A stretch of DNA of 64,000 nucleotides from positions 806,001 to 870,000 of the forward strand of contig OY292280.1 of NCBI GenBank assembly GCA_958496175.1, given 5' to 3'. Positions 35,147 through 45,990 of the stretch are shown piece by piece. This DNA is from Sisyra terminalis (taxonomy: Eukaryota; Arthropoda; Insecta; Neuroptera; Sisyridae). Numbering within the stretch: position 1 is the first letter of the stretch; each line of letters opens with the position of its first letter. Made by a program: the position numbers and the translations under genes. The notes below the pieces were generated by a model, which searched no databases, was not told where the DNA came from, and saw only the letters and a program-made list of their open reading frames with translations.

Positions 35147-35899
35147 CTAAAACAATCACACATCGCCAATAATCAATCAATAATCGACAACAATCGATCA
35201 CGTAACAGAATGCGTTTGTTGAGAAACAATACGAAAACGTAACTGAGAGTTTTTTTTCCAATGGCCTTAGAAAACCTCCCAACTCAAGAAAATTTCACTG
35301 TTACCATTTAAAATGTATTAATTATATATGGGTGGTTAAAAACGCGTACAAATCGACGATCTCTCCGAGTTACGCCGTTCCACACAAACGTATTCTATTG
35401 GAATATTTTTTTTATTATTTATTATTAATAAATAATTAATAAAAAAAATTTTGGAACGCAGTTTTTCAATATGTTCAGTGCACGATTTAATGATTATATC
35501 ATTTTCGTACCATAAATGAATATCAAATCGAAATTAATTAAGTAATTAGTATTCAAAACGATATTAGATATGTTTTGTAATCTTTTTAAATAAGTATTTC
35601 AGAATATGTTTTGAGTCGTGCAGACAATTGGTCAGGCAAATGATTGGCAGGAAGGATCAAGAAATCAAGGATAATAAGGATCAATCACAAACAAAACCGT
35701 CAACCGCGTGCCGGACCTCGCACATTAAAAGCTTCCGTAATCTAAAATTGTGTTACAAATTTTCAGCCTTTTATTTCTACTGCATTATCAATACATGCCT
35801 ACCTCTAGGTACGTCAGGGAACCTAATGGACCTCATATTTGTAATTAGCAACCCAATAATCGCAGCTACGTGTGTTAAAAATAATAATTTAAAAACATA
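35147..35899. other. Upstream flank of the RhoGAP gene
   Basis: One or more 5' exons of the minus-strand RhoGAP gene must lie here or further right, but none can be told from background. AT-rich, no other gene. Confidence 0.4.
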
Positions 35900-36091
35900 G
35901 CTTAAGTCCTTTTTAGACCAGTCAAATCTAGCAACGTAGCAATTTAATTCGCGAAAAAATCGGCCCATTATTAAAATGTAGCCACAAACGAGAAAAGTAT
36001 ACCACATTAGAACTGAATTAACAAAAAAATTGCGAAAAGAATGAAAAATGCAACATTGCCAGATTTGACTGTTCTAAAAGGGACTTAAGCC
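35900..36091. mobile_element. Foldback MITE, family A copy
   Basis: Begins GCTTAAGTCCTTTTTAGACC and ends with the near complement (GTTCTAAAAGGGACTTAAGC). Long arms fold on each other around GTCAAATCTAGCAACGT and ACATTGCCAGATTTGAC. The same sequence occurs at 43547-43980 (interrupted) and 55114-55336. No coding capacity. Confidence 0.8.
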
Positions 36092-36222
36092 AAAAACTCG
36101 AGGAGATGAGACCAACGCCTATCCCCAGATACGTCGAATAGCTTCATAGACTTCATTTTTGTAATCAATGACCGGAAAAAAAATTAAGTAGTTTCAAAGA
36201 AAATTCTGATTATACTCTAAAT

Positions 36223-36647
36223 CCGTGATTCCCAACCTGGGACGCAGGCCTCACCGGTAAGGCATGGCAATATTTTGGTGGATCATGGGCAGGACGTGCA
36301 CCCTTCGACTGACTATACCAAACACTATGGGGTAATTCGAGAATAACTTATTAACTGTGAATTGTTTTCCATTCATTTCAGAATAATGTTTCAATAAAAT
36401 ATTTGCTATTTCTATTATATGTTTGGAAACTATTTATTTAACAGTTCGTTCAGTTTTTATTTTTCTCTTTCATGGATGACTTATTCTTTGGATGCTTGTT
36501 TAAATACCAAGTTAATGGTCTTTTAAGTGTCCTTCCGGTGAATAACCGTAAAATTTTAAATAACAAAATTTAAATATCACGAGAGGGCCATCAGGATTTT
36601 AGAAATGCCTAAGTGGGACATGACCCAAAATCGATTGGGAACCATTG
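36223..36647. mobile_element. hAT MITE, CAATGGTTCCCAA type
   Basis: The left end reads CCGTGATTCCCAACCTGGGA and the right end in reverse complement CAATGGTTCCCAATCG. The 8-base flanks CTCTAAAT and GTCTAGAG agree at five positions and resemble a worn nTCTAGAn duplication, as for the copy at 29895. No transposase. Confidence 0.65.
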
Positions 36648-36655
36648 GTCTAGAG

Positions 36656-39600
36656 ATGAGGTTCCTGGAATTTCAGCAGCATCGAGAAGTTAACAGACCC
36701 AATATTCGTTATCAACTTAAAGAAAAAAAAATACATTTCTCGTGTACTATCTTAACGAGTACTAAACTAGTAGGTACAAATTTCAAACCTTGTAACAAAT
36801 GTTCGTTAAAAAGCAACGATAAATAAAAAAAAAGAGGGTAGCACTTTTTAATATCTCTTATAGTAACCAAATAGTCTTATAGTAACCAAATCCAAGATTC
36901 GACTTGTTTTTTTATTTGGAATCCTAGATTGTCTCGCCTAAATGGACATAATGAAATTATAAAGATTCCCTTTTTAGGAGCCATTAAAAGGATGCCTTCA
37001 GGTTCGAGGTTACAACTATCGTGCTGATTGATGATTGATAAGAATTCTTGTTTCGTTTTTATTTCCCTCTTATATTTTTTCGCCATTTGGTAATCATGAG
37101 GAATAGGTCTTTAAAATTTACCATTCTTTTTGCCCTCGTGTAAAAAAATATATTTATAGATTTGGGGTTATCTATTACATGCATTAAAACAATCCGTAAG
37201 GATTAGTGTTTCAATTTTTTCTTTAACATTTCTTTTGTTTTTCTCAATAAGTGACAATGGCGAATAATTCTTTGCCATGTAACTGATGTTGGAGAATATT
37301 TTAGGTTAGAATTATTGATTTTGGATCAATTGCCTCGGTTCTCATGAATTGTTCATGATTGATATACAAAAGATGGGGATGATTGCTATTAGGGATGGTT
37401 AGATATGGGGGTGGATCATTTTGGCAATTGTTTAAATATTAATATGATTAATACTACCTTTTGTTTATTTACATGTGTCATTGTTAGAATAGCATAGTTT
37501 CCAATATATTGATTTAATTTGGTTTAAACTGTTATTAAAATTGTCTCAATACCAATTCATGCTTCAATTAGGGGACGAAGGTATGTGGGGCAAAACAAAA
37601 ACACATTTTTTTCTACCACACACGAACGATTTGCATTTATTGGACAATGTTGACTAATTGAAAATTGATAATTCGTCGATAATCAATCACAGATCGAACA
37701 TTATGATTTTTTTTCGAATTGAATTTTTATCAACACACATAAGTACAACACTAAACTAGCAATTTGATTTTTAAGTAGGTTAAATATTTTCACATTTTTC
37801 AGTCTTTAATTCTCCGATTGATTTTCTTCAAAATTTCCGATTTGTTTATTTCCAATTTTACTTTAAACTCATACAAAATCTTTGTTATTTTAAACATTAT
37901 CTATTTATACATACATATATTTAAGAAATATATATCTATATATATATGTATATCTATATATATTATATCTACTATACACATACATATATACATATACATC
38001 TACATTAATAAAAAACTATACCAACTATACTAAAAGATAACACTAAGTAAAATTAATTTAATAGCCCAGACATGATACGATAGCAACGACGTATAGCAAA
38101 ATCAAAAAATTCCTATCCTCTTCTACTACCCATTACTATGTATTGCCAACCCTTATTTACTGAGCAAGTGTGACCTTCTTATTGAAATCGACGACCAGAA
38201 TGAGACGGCTACTCAGGCTACTCACTTTACGTACAATCGCTACTATTGCCCTCTATTTCACGTAAATCTTACCAATTTTTTTTCAAATGTTTATTTACTA
38301 CAAGCAACTTCGTTTGCGTGACAGACCAAAATAAAACTTTTTTCACACAATTTGGTTGACAATATGTCCCACATAAATGTATCGAGTTCTTATGTTACCC
38401 CTTCTGATGTGATTCATATAAATAAAATATAAAATCATACAGATTGTTTGCAAATGTATCTTCAAAAATGAGGTACACAGTATCGCCCCTTTTAGGATCG
38501 AAATGTAAACAACATGGCTGAGTAGGCTACAGCCTACAGGTCCTTATCAATCATTTACTCAGTAACACTCGAAAATGATGAAAGGGAATTTGAAATGACG
38601 TTTTTTTTTTTCAAATTTTCTTTTCCTCGCATTATTGGGAATAAAACATTTGCGATTTTCTAATCGATTTGTTCACCTTGCGAACCACACAATCCAAATT
38701 AATGATGTAATTTACCAACCGAAACAGATGACAATCACTGCATGCGCGAAACGCACGCAACCATGGACACTGTCCACTGTTTGGTGGAACAACTGACCAT
38801 AACACTTTATGCCGTTTTTTACCAATTTGATTTAATAATATTAAATGCCAATGAGTGTAATTCAACTACTAATTACAATCAAAGTTTTGGAACGCAGCCT
38901 GTACAAATTAGAAGTCATTATTAAATCAATTTATAATAATCGATTCACTTATAATTAGTGGCACGTAAAATTACTAAAACTAATTGTTTAGTCATTTATG
39001 GAATGTATATGTGAAATTTTTTACAAAACAAAACAGAATCATCAGTTATGAGTTTATAAGTTAAAAGGGGCAATCCCAAATTGCCTACTAAATTAGTTGA
39101 GTCATTTGAAGTCACTATCAGCTACCAATTTGCTAATGCTACCTGGTAACATTAAAGAGAATATTTTAAACAAATTAAGGAATCTTCGGTTGTAGTCGAA
39201 GGACCTTTCATCAAGTCCTAGTTATAAAGTGCCTCTAAAGAGATTGGTATTGGATATTGTTTTCATGATTTTGTTTTCGTAAAATTCTGCATAAAAGACA
39301 ATCGACTGCACTTTTAAAAAAATCCCGCTTCAGTTGGTGGTTTTGGATATATTTATTTTTAGAAAATTTCCGTAATGCTCCATTAATTCAGCGTCTTAAT
39401 ATCGCCAGCTACTTCCTCATTTTGTATAAAAATCGTGGCAATTGGAAAAAAATTCAATTGATTCAATGCTCATTTCGCATAATAAAATTAAAATCATTGC
39501 AAATTACCTTATGGTAATTAAAAAGCACGAGCGTGCGGTTAAAATTCCTAAGAAAAAGTGAAATTTTTTCCAATTGAAAGTGATTTAATTGATTTCCATA

Positions 39601-39720
39601 TGAAAATCAACCGCAGAGAACAACTTTATTCAACTGATAAAGTAGCTATGGATTGATGGACGCACGACTCTGTGTCCAAAACCCTTCCAGTTTCAACAGA
39701 ATGATCTTCCAGGAAAAGAG
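36656..39720. other. AT-rich intergenic region with TATA-type low complexity
   Basis: No supported gene. At about 37905-38010 there is a run of TATATA/CATATA simple sequence. A somewhat GC-richer piece at 38660-38810 could hold an untranslated exon of the minus-strand RhoGAP gene, but there is no proof. Confidence 0.45.
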
Positions 39721-39728
39721 TATATAAA
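39721..39728 (+). promoter_or_regulatory. TATA box of the Ala-rich secreted protein gene
   Basis: TATATAAA sits 90 bases before the start codon. A transcription start about 30 bases downstream would give a leader of roughly 65 bases. Confidence 0.65.
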
Positions 39729-39817
39729 TGCAATGCACTGAATTAATTTCTGATTCATTTCAAAACAAAAATTTGCAATATCTCTAAAGAAAATGCGAAA
39801 GTAGTGCTTCTGGTGCC

Positions 39818-40747
39818 ATGATGGATATTTTAAAAGTTCTTGCTTGTCTATTACTTGGTAAGTGCCAGTGTAGAATAATCGACGATTTTTTATCTGAATT
39901 TTTTTGTCCAACAGTGACATACGTAAATGCAGCGAGGCTGCAGCATAGATATTGGTCGAACTATAACTTTAAAGATAATGAAAATGTCGAGGGTATATCA
40001 GCATCGAATCAATATGAAAATTATGGTTTGAGCGAAAGTGCCTCATTAGGATCAAAAAGTTCTGGGAAGAAAGGATACAGTGCTGGAAGTGGTTTGCGAC
40101 AAATAGCACAAGGATCAGCAGATCAGGCAGATACGGCATTAAAAAACCAAGATGCTGCTGCACATCAAGCTGCATATGTCGCGTTGAATACGTTGGCGCA
40201 GGCCGCAGCGCAGGCGGCTGCCACAGCTCAAGCAGCCCTCGCTGGAAAACAAGTTTTACTGCAAGGATTGGAGCAGCAGTTACGGGAAGCGAAAACGGCG
40301 TTGGATGGTGAAAATATGCAGTTGATGCAAGCACAGCGTGCGGCAGCCGCATCGCAGTTAGCTGCCCAGCAGGCTATGCACCACGTGAACGTAATCCAGG
40401 CTGCGTTAAATGCGGCGCAGGCCACTAGTGAACAGGCGGCGACAGCCGCATCGGAGGCAGCTGGCGAGCTGGGGGCGCAAACCGCCATGGTTGGAGCGGC
40501 ACAACAACGGCTGCACGCAATTACCGAGCAATTAACTGCAACGCGAATCGATTTCGAGACCACTCAGAAGGCTGCAATTAAAGCCATGAATGCGGCCCGC
40601 TCGGCACAAACAAATGCGGCAACCGCAGCTGTTACAGCCGCTTCTTCCGCCTTACCAATTCATCCAGAACCTTCTCCAACATCCAAACCAAACACTCCAA
40701 CTAATACAAATTCCGACAAAAGCGAACAATACGACTATTATTTTTAA
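39818..40747 (+). CDS. Secreted Ala-rich coiled-coil protein (DUF745-like)
   Basis: Two exons, 39818-39857 and 39915-40747, give 290 residues. Splicing produces a clean signal peptide (MMDILKVLACLLL, then VTYVNA before the cleavage site), which supports the intron. After an acidic segment comes a helical region of about 190 residues made of Ala and Gln with Leu at heptad spacing (NTLAQAAAQAAATAQAAL; KQVLLQGLEQQLREAK; QQAMHHVNVIQAALNAAQ). The C-terminal tail is Pro/Ser/Thr-rich and ends DYYF. I recall this Ala-Gln coiled-coil type in insects as DUF745, of unknown function, perhaps a structural secreted or cuticle-associated protein; the family name is from memory. It has two in-frame start codons in a row. 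AATAAA is at 40755-40760. Confidence 0.8.
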   Translation: MMDILKVLACLLLGKCQCRIIDDFLSEFFCPTVTYVNAARLQHRYWSNYNFKDNENVEGISASNQYENYGLSESASLGSKSSGKKGYSAGSGLRQIAQGSADQADTALKNQDAAAHQAAYVALNTLAQAAAQAAATAQAALAGKQVLLQGLEQQLREAKTALDGENMQLMQAQRAAAASQLAAQQAMHHVNVIQAALNAAQATSEQAATAASEAAGELGAQTAMVGAAQQRLHAITEQLTATRIDFETTQKAAIKAMNAARSAQTNAATAAVTAASSALPIHPEPSPTSKPNTPTNTNSDKSEQYDYYF

Positions 40748-42866
40748 TGTCTTTAATAAAACATTTTAAAAATCATCATTGTACCTTTTTCTTCTTAAAT
40801 TTCCTTCAAACAAGTATGTCGGAATTTTGCGTTTCAGAATAACCATTTTTCTGTGATGTATCTGCAATGGGGTACCTACCTAGAACGCAAAATTCTACTC
40901 ATAATGTCTGCTTATTTAATCAACAAATTCATTCCACTCATTTATTTGTCTGTATATTGTATATGGTTCATTCAATTGCCTCAATCGCTCGATTTACTTC
41001 ACTTTCACTCACTCGAGTAATATATTCGAGTTAATCCTTTACATTTTCCCTCCACTTAGCAACTCAACTCAATAACTTGACCTATCTATTCGATTCCGCC
41101 TCTCAAACGCAATTATTGTTAATTTTCGAATGTTCTGAACCCTAAAGAAACAATACTTCCATGTCACGAGTGGACAACAATTTGCAATATGGCTGAAATT
41201 ATATTGTTTAAGGATATTATTTTGTATATTTTATAGTTAAAGAATTAATTGTTAAGGAATTATATCAGTTTACCTATTTCAAATTTAAATTTTCCACAAT
41301 GAACAACATTAATTTTAGCGTCATCTCTAATAAAAACGTTGAACTCTTAGCAAACATTTAAACCATATGACCGTGCAGCGCTATTGGCGGTTGTATCGGG
41401 CATTGTGTAAAGAATTTTCGAAATGAGCTTAGAAAGACATCCTTTTCTAAACAGAGAAACAACAGAAATATTCGCAACTGTTTCAATTAATTTGCCATTT
41501 TATGAGATCCTAATGATTCACTTGGCTTCAAATTGCGAAATTTGATTCCATAATTGAATATTTAAAAGTATGTCGAATTTTAGAAAATAGCACTTAAAAA
41601 ATCGTAAAGAAATCTGCAGTTTAAAATAATTCTCTGCTACTCCCATGTAACTCTCAGATTAACTGAAATTGCCAATTATGCAACTGCTGATAAAAACGTT
41701 GATATTATTATACTCGAATACAACAATTGGCTCTAAAAAAGACATAAAACCGAAAAAATATTTTTATATAATTTAATATAATAATGTTTTGAAAATGACT
41801 AACGCATTTACGTTCTTACGACAAATACGAGAAATCTTAAGATATATGGCAAGGTTATTTCTTCTGTGCTCCTAATGCCCAATACGAAGTTTATCAAGTT
41901 TCAACTATTTAATTAGTAATAAAAATTCCAATCATAATAATTCCATCAAGTATTTCTTAATAAAGTAATCAAAATTTATTTCGAAAAGAAAATAATAAAT
42001 ATTTTTAAAATAATCGTTTGTTGTTCGATTTAATGAACTATTTTTCTTGGTTTTTAAGTCGCTTTGAACTTTTTAAGCCTTTTAAACAGTTTTGAAAAAC
42101 TGTACTTTACAGTTTGGAACTAATCGATCTTTGTACAACTTAAATTGGAACGATTGGAACCATTAGAACGATCCAACAGTCTTATAAAGTATCAGGTTTG
42201 TATGAAATTCCTATGAAATTCACTGTCAAATGAAAATAATTAATTTGATCATTAAATTATAATTAAATTTTAAATTGGTTTTATGCATTTTTAAACAAAT
42301 AAAAATTTATTTTCTTAAATATCGAATGTTTATCAAACCATTGAGTTTATGGATTTCTTATCGTTTTACGCATTTTACTTCTTCGCCGTTCATAAAACTT
42401 GAGAATTGGACATTAATAAAGAGCATTATATAGAATGAAACATTTATAAAGTCATCCTTTTTTAAACAGAAAAGAACAAAGGAAATATTTGCGATTATTT
42501 CAATTTAATTTGCCATTTTATGAGTTCCTAATAAACCACTTGGTTACAAACTGTAAAATCTTATTCTTCCATTGAATTAATTATTTTTATACTTTCTACG
42601 ATCTGGTTTTAAGCAAAAAATCAATTAGCATTGATTAAATTGCCTATGTTAGGCTTTATAAATATTTGAAAATAATACAGAAAACTGCGACTTAAAACAG
42701 TTTATCTTTGTCTTATTTGGGTCCTACGGATCGTACGGATCCTACGTCACTCCGAATCAGAAAGCTCATTCAGCCCGCCCAAAGCTCGTTAAGCAAAACT
42801 GACAAAATTCCGAACAGTTCTATAGTTCCGAACCGTTATGAATAATCTCGCGCATTCGCCATGAAG
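40748..42866. other. AT-rich intergenic region with a diverged direct repeat
   Basis: A stretch at about 41430-41560 recurs at about 42445-42585 in the same orientation. The two share blocks such as ATTTGCCATTTTATGAG, CATCCTTTT and TCCTAAT, then CACTTGG. Otherwise no gene is seen. A short GATCGTACGGATCCTACG stretch is at about 42730. Confidence 0.5.
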
Positions 42867-42946
42867 CACATGACATGAACTCGTGATTAAACGGGTTGGG
42901 AAAATACGAGTACCGTATCAGCTGCTCATTTCGACTTCATATAAAA
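42867..42946 (+). promoter_or_regulatory. Putative promoter of the V-ATPase accessory subunit gene
   Basis: CACATGAC at 42867-42874 reads GTCATGTG on the other strand, the M-box/E-box form recognised by MITF/TFE factors. TATAAAA follows at 42940-42946, about 50 bases before the ATG. MITF-type control of V-ATPase genes is known in flies and mammals; its use here is inferred. Confidence 0.45.
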
Positions 42947-42994
42947 TTTGAATAGTTTCTCAATACTGTTTTTCATTTTACTTGGAAATTAACG

Positions 42995-45990
42995 ATGCAA
43001 ATAATTATTTTCCTTTTTGCATTAATTGTTATGTTTCTATGTGCGGGCTCTGTTCTTACGTCCAACTATGTTCCTGTTATTTATTGGGGTGTAGATAGGT
43101 AATGTGAAAAAATTGATTAATTTCCTTATGGTTTTCTATATTTGGATAGTTTTCTTTTTTACAGTCAAGAACCAGAGTTTGCTGCCTTGCAACATGTAGG
43201 AAAAACATCATTTAAAGAACTAATCGAGGACATTACCTCAAATAAAACTTTTGTGGTCGTTTTCGAAGACGAACATGTAAGAAACTACCCTTATTTCTTA
43301 ACCTCTATCAATTGTAATAGCAGTTTCAACTTTCCAAGTGAATATGAACAATTCTAAAACATAGATTAAGGTGTCCACTTCTAGATTAATAGCTTAAGTT
43401 AAAAAAACAGTGATAATATCTTCAAGTATTTTTCACAAAAATTAAATATCGTTCATTTAATTTTCTGACCTAAAAACACTTAAATACAAATTTTCATTAT
43501 AATCGTTTGAGCCGTTTTCGAAAAAAATTGCATTTATATAACATTGGGCTCAAATCCCTTTTAGAACAGTCAAATCTGGTAACGTTGCATTTTCGACTTT
43601 GTTTTTAATTTACTTCACGAATTTAGCCACAAAAGAGAAAAGTATACCATTATTAGAACTGAATTAACAAAAACTTGCGAAAAGAATGAAAACCAAGGGC
43701 TCATGTAGACTTTAGCACACCCACAATTTGGCAATGTTACATTTTCGACTTTGTTTTCAATTTAATTCGCGATTAAATCGGTCCATAATGAAAATTTAGC
43801 CACAAAAGAGAGAATTATACCATATCAGAATTAAATCATCAAAAATATCGCGAATTAAATTAAAAACAAAGTCGAAAATGCAATGTTGCCAGATTGTGGG
43901 TGTGCTAAAGTATACTTGAGCCAAACAAAGTAGAAAATGCAACATTGCCAGATTTGAGTATTCTAAAAGGGACTTGAGTCTTTTGTTTAAATGTTTCTTT
44001 TCATCTTCTTTTCTTTTGCAACAGTTAAGTTTGGAGGATTTGTCAATGAGTGACTATAAGCCATTGGAGGAAATAGTCGATGCCAAGTTCAATGGAAAAA
44101 TCAAGTACATTCCTTCAGTATTATCGCCATCACGAGTTATTGCAACAATTGCGAAAAACACCCACAAAACATATAAGGCTAGTGACATCTTATCGGGGGT
44201 TGTTTCAGCTCCAAAACCAGCCCCAGGTCTCATCACTTTCATCACCCTCGAAGAAACTCAATCTAATGAAGATCGTCCACATTTACTAAAACGTCACGGT
44301 AAAATGATAACTTGCTTATATCATTTTAATATCGTTGTTTTAATTGTTTATAATCATACACCCAGTAGGGTGTGGATCAAAGAAGAGAGATATAAGTCTC
44401 TTATATTATTATGTTCAGTTGCTGGAGGATTTCAAGGAAAATAATGAGGTTTTCTCTTGCAAAAGTCCGGGAATTTTGATCTTAAAAAACTGTGGAAACA
44501 CGAGACGAGATCGAGACGAAATTATACAAATCTCGTCTCGTCTTGTGTGCACCTCTAAATCTGTCTCCTCTCAAAATTTAAAAACTAATAATTAACCTTT
44601 TTTCAGTTGATTTTATTGTAAAAATGTGTGAAAAATTCAGTCAACAATATGACGATATTCTTATGATTTATACAGCATCTCAACCATCCTGGGTAAATTA
44701 TTTTTATTATTATTAATTATTTTTTTTGACAATTAATTTATTTTTGTAATTTCCTTTCAGTATGGATCTGAAATGAGTATAAAACGTAAAAATCGTCATT
44801 TATTACAAGCAGATGACGAGCCGAAAAAGATTTTCAATAATACAAACATCATCTTTTATACCGGCCAAAGTCCAGTGATATACAATAATGATAATGAGTT
44901 TGTGTTTTCCTAAATTGTATTAAATTTGTAATAAACCAAATGTATATTTTAGGGTTACTCTCGATAATATTGAATACACTACTTCGGTTGAATCTGAGAA
45001 TAATTTTGTGTTAGCTGGAACCAGTGCTAATGGACATTTTTCGTAAGTTTTTTTTTTCTATTTTTGTCCACAAGTTGTAAATTTGAATTTCTTTTTAGAT
45101 TGACATTCAAATCTGATTCTTCCGGATATTGGTTTGTGACGAACGCAACCATTCAAAATTCCAGTTCTTTGGCGGTGAAAAACGTCTACGCCCCAGTAGG
45201 ATGGTCGTTCCACTGTTCCAACTTAAAAATTGGTGGTTCTAATGAAGGAATTAAACTGTCTAATGTTCAAGTAATTACAATAAAATATTTGTCTTTCCAC
45301 AATTTTTGAAATTATAAAAGAAAAATCATCATTACTAAAAATCATTTGGCATCCCTTTACTAGTGATATTAACATAAAAATAGATCTATTTACTATCCTC
45401 CCTCCCGAATATTAGGCTACCTTACAATGACATAACAATGTCTATCTACTTTGCGTATCTATTTGATTGTTTTTATAGTTCATTAAATATCAACGATACG
45501 TATTTTGATACAAACATTTAAGAAATTTGTAAAACAGTTTAATGTTTTAGCTTTAATATATTATCTTAGCCCACACTATGCTTCCAGCACAAGCACTGTT
45601 ATATTTTGTCTAGTTCCCTCCAAATTTGTGCCTAAGTAGATAGCGCTGGCAGTTGCTTCTTGTGCAGATTGTCATTTACTGTATAGTGCGCTATCTATTG
45701 ATAAAAATCAGTGTTGAGCAATTATTTGTAGTTCTGTTGAAAAATTCTGAATTGCTTGTATTTTTTTATAGATGCAAGCATTTTTCGATAATAATTCAAT
45801 GCCGTCAGTGTTTGGAGACTCTTACGACTGTGTTGGATTCACATCAGTGCCCATTTGGTCTGGATTGTTCGTCACATTCATTCTGGCGTTAATTATGACA
45901 ATGGGATTATGCATGATTATGGATATCAAAACCATGGATCGATTCGATGATCCCAAGGGAAAAACAATTACCGTCAACGCTACGGAATAG
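42995..45990 (+). CDS. VhaAC45: V-type ATPase accessory subunit S1 (Ac45)
   Basis: Eight exons in phase, 397 residues: 42995-43098, 43165-43276, 44025-44298, 44607-44692, 44761-44897, 44953-45042, 45099-45270, 45772-45990. A signal peptide (MQIIIFLFALIVMFLCAG and on) leads into NYVPVIYWGVD, typical of the family. The luminal part carries several N-glycosylation sites and a basic KRKNR stretch that may be a processing site. The last exon has VPIWSGLFVTFILALIM, a single membrane span, followed by the near-invariant cytoplasmic tail (IMDIKTMDRFDDPKGKTIT). Ac45 assists assembly and sorting of the Vo sector of the proton pump in secretory and endo-lysosomal membranes. The intron 43277-44024 hosts nested MITEs; the intron 45271-45771 shows nothing. 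AATAAA is near 46299. Confidence 0.95.
43547..43980. mobile_element. Foldback MITE family A interrupted by a family B copy
   Basis: The outer element (43547-43697 and 43923-43980) begins GGCTCAAATCCCTTTTAGAA and ends TTCTAAAAGGGACTTGAGTC, as in the copies at 35900 and 55114. Inside it lies a complete second element at 43698-43922 that begins GGCTCATGTAGACTTTAGCA and ends TGCTAAAGTATACTTGAGCC. The inner one is 225 bases, the same length as the copy at 52333-52557. The insertion order is therefore B into A. Confidence 0.8.
44495..44560. repeat. Hairpin of GAGACGAGA repeats
   Basis: ACACGAGACGAGAT and AGACGAAATT are followed by TCTCGTCTCGTCTTGTGTG, which pairs back on them to form a strong stem. 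It lies in intron 44299-44606 of the Ac45 gene. A weaker relative sits at 28090-28170. Confidence 0.6.

Noticed and set aside
37905..38010. Possible CRISPR-like or satellite array
   Set aside because: Only TATATA/CATATA simple sequence without repeat-spacer structure.
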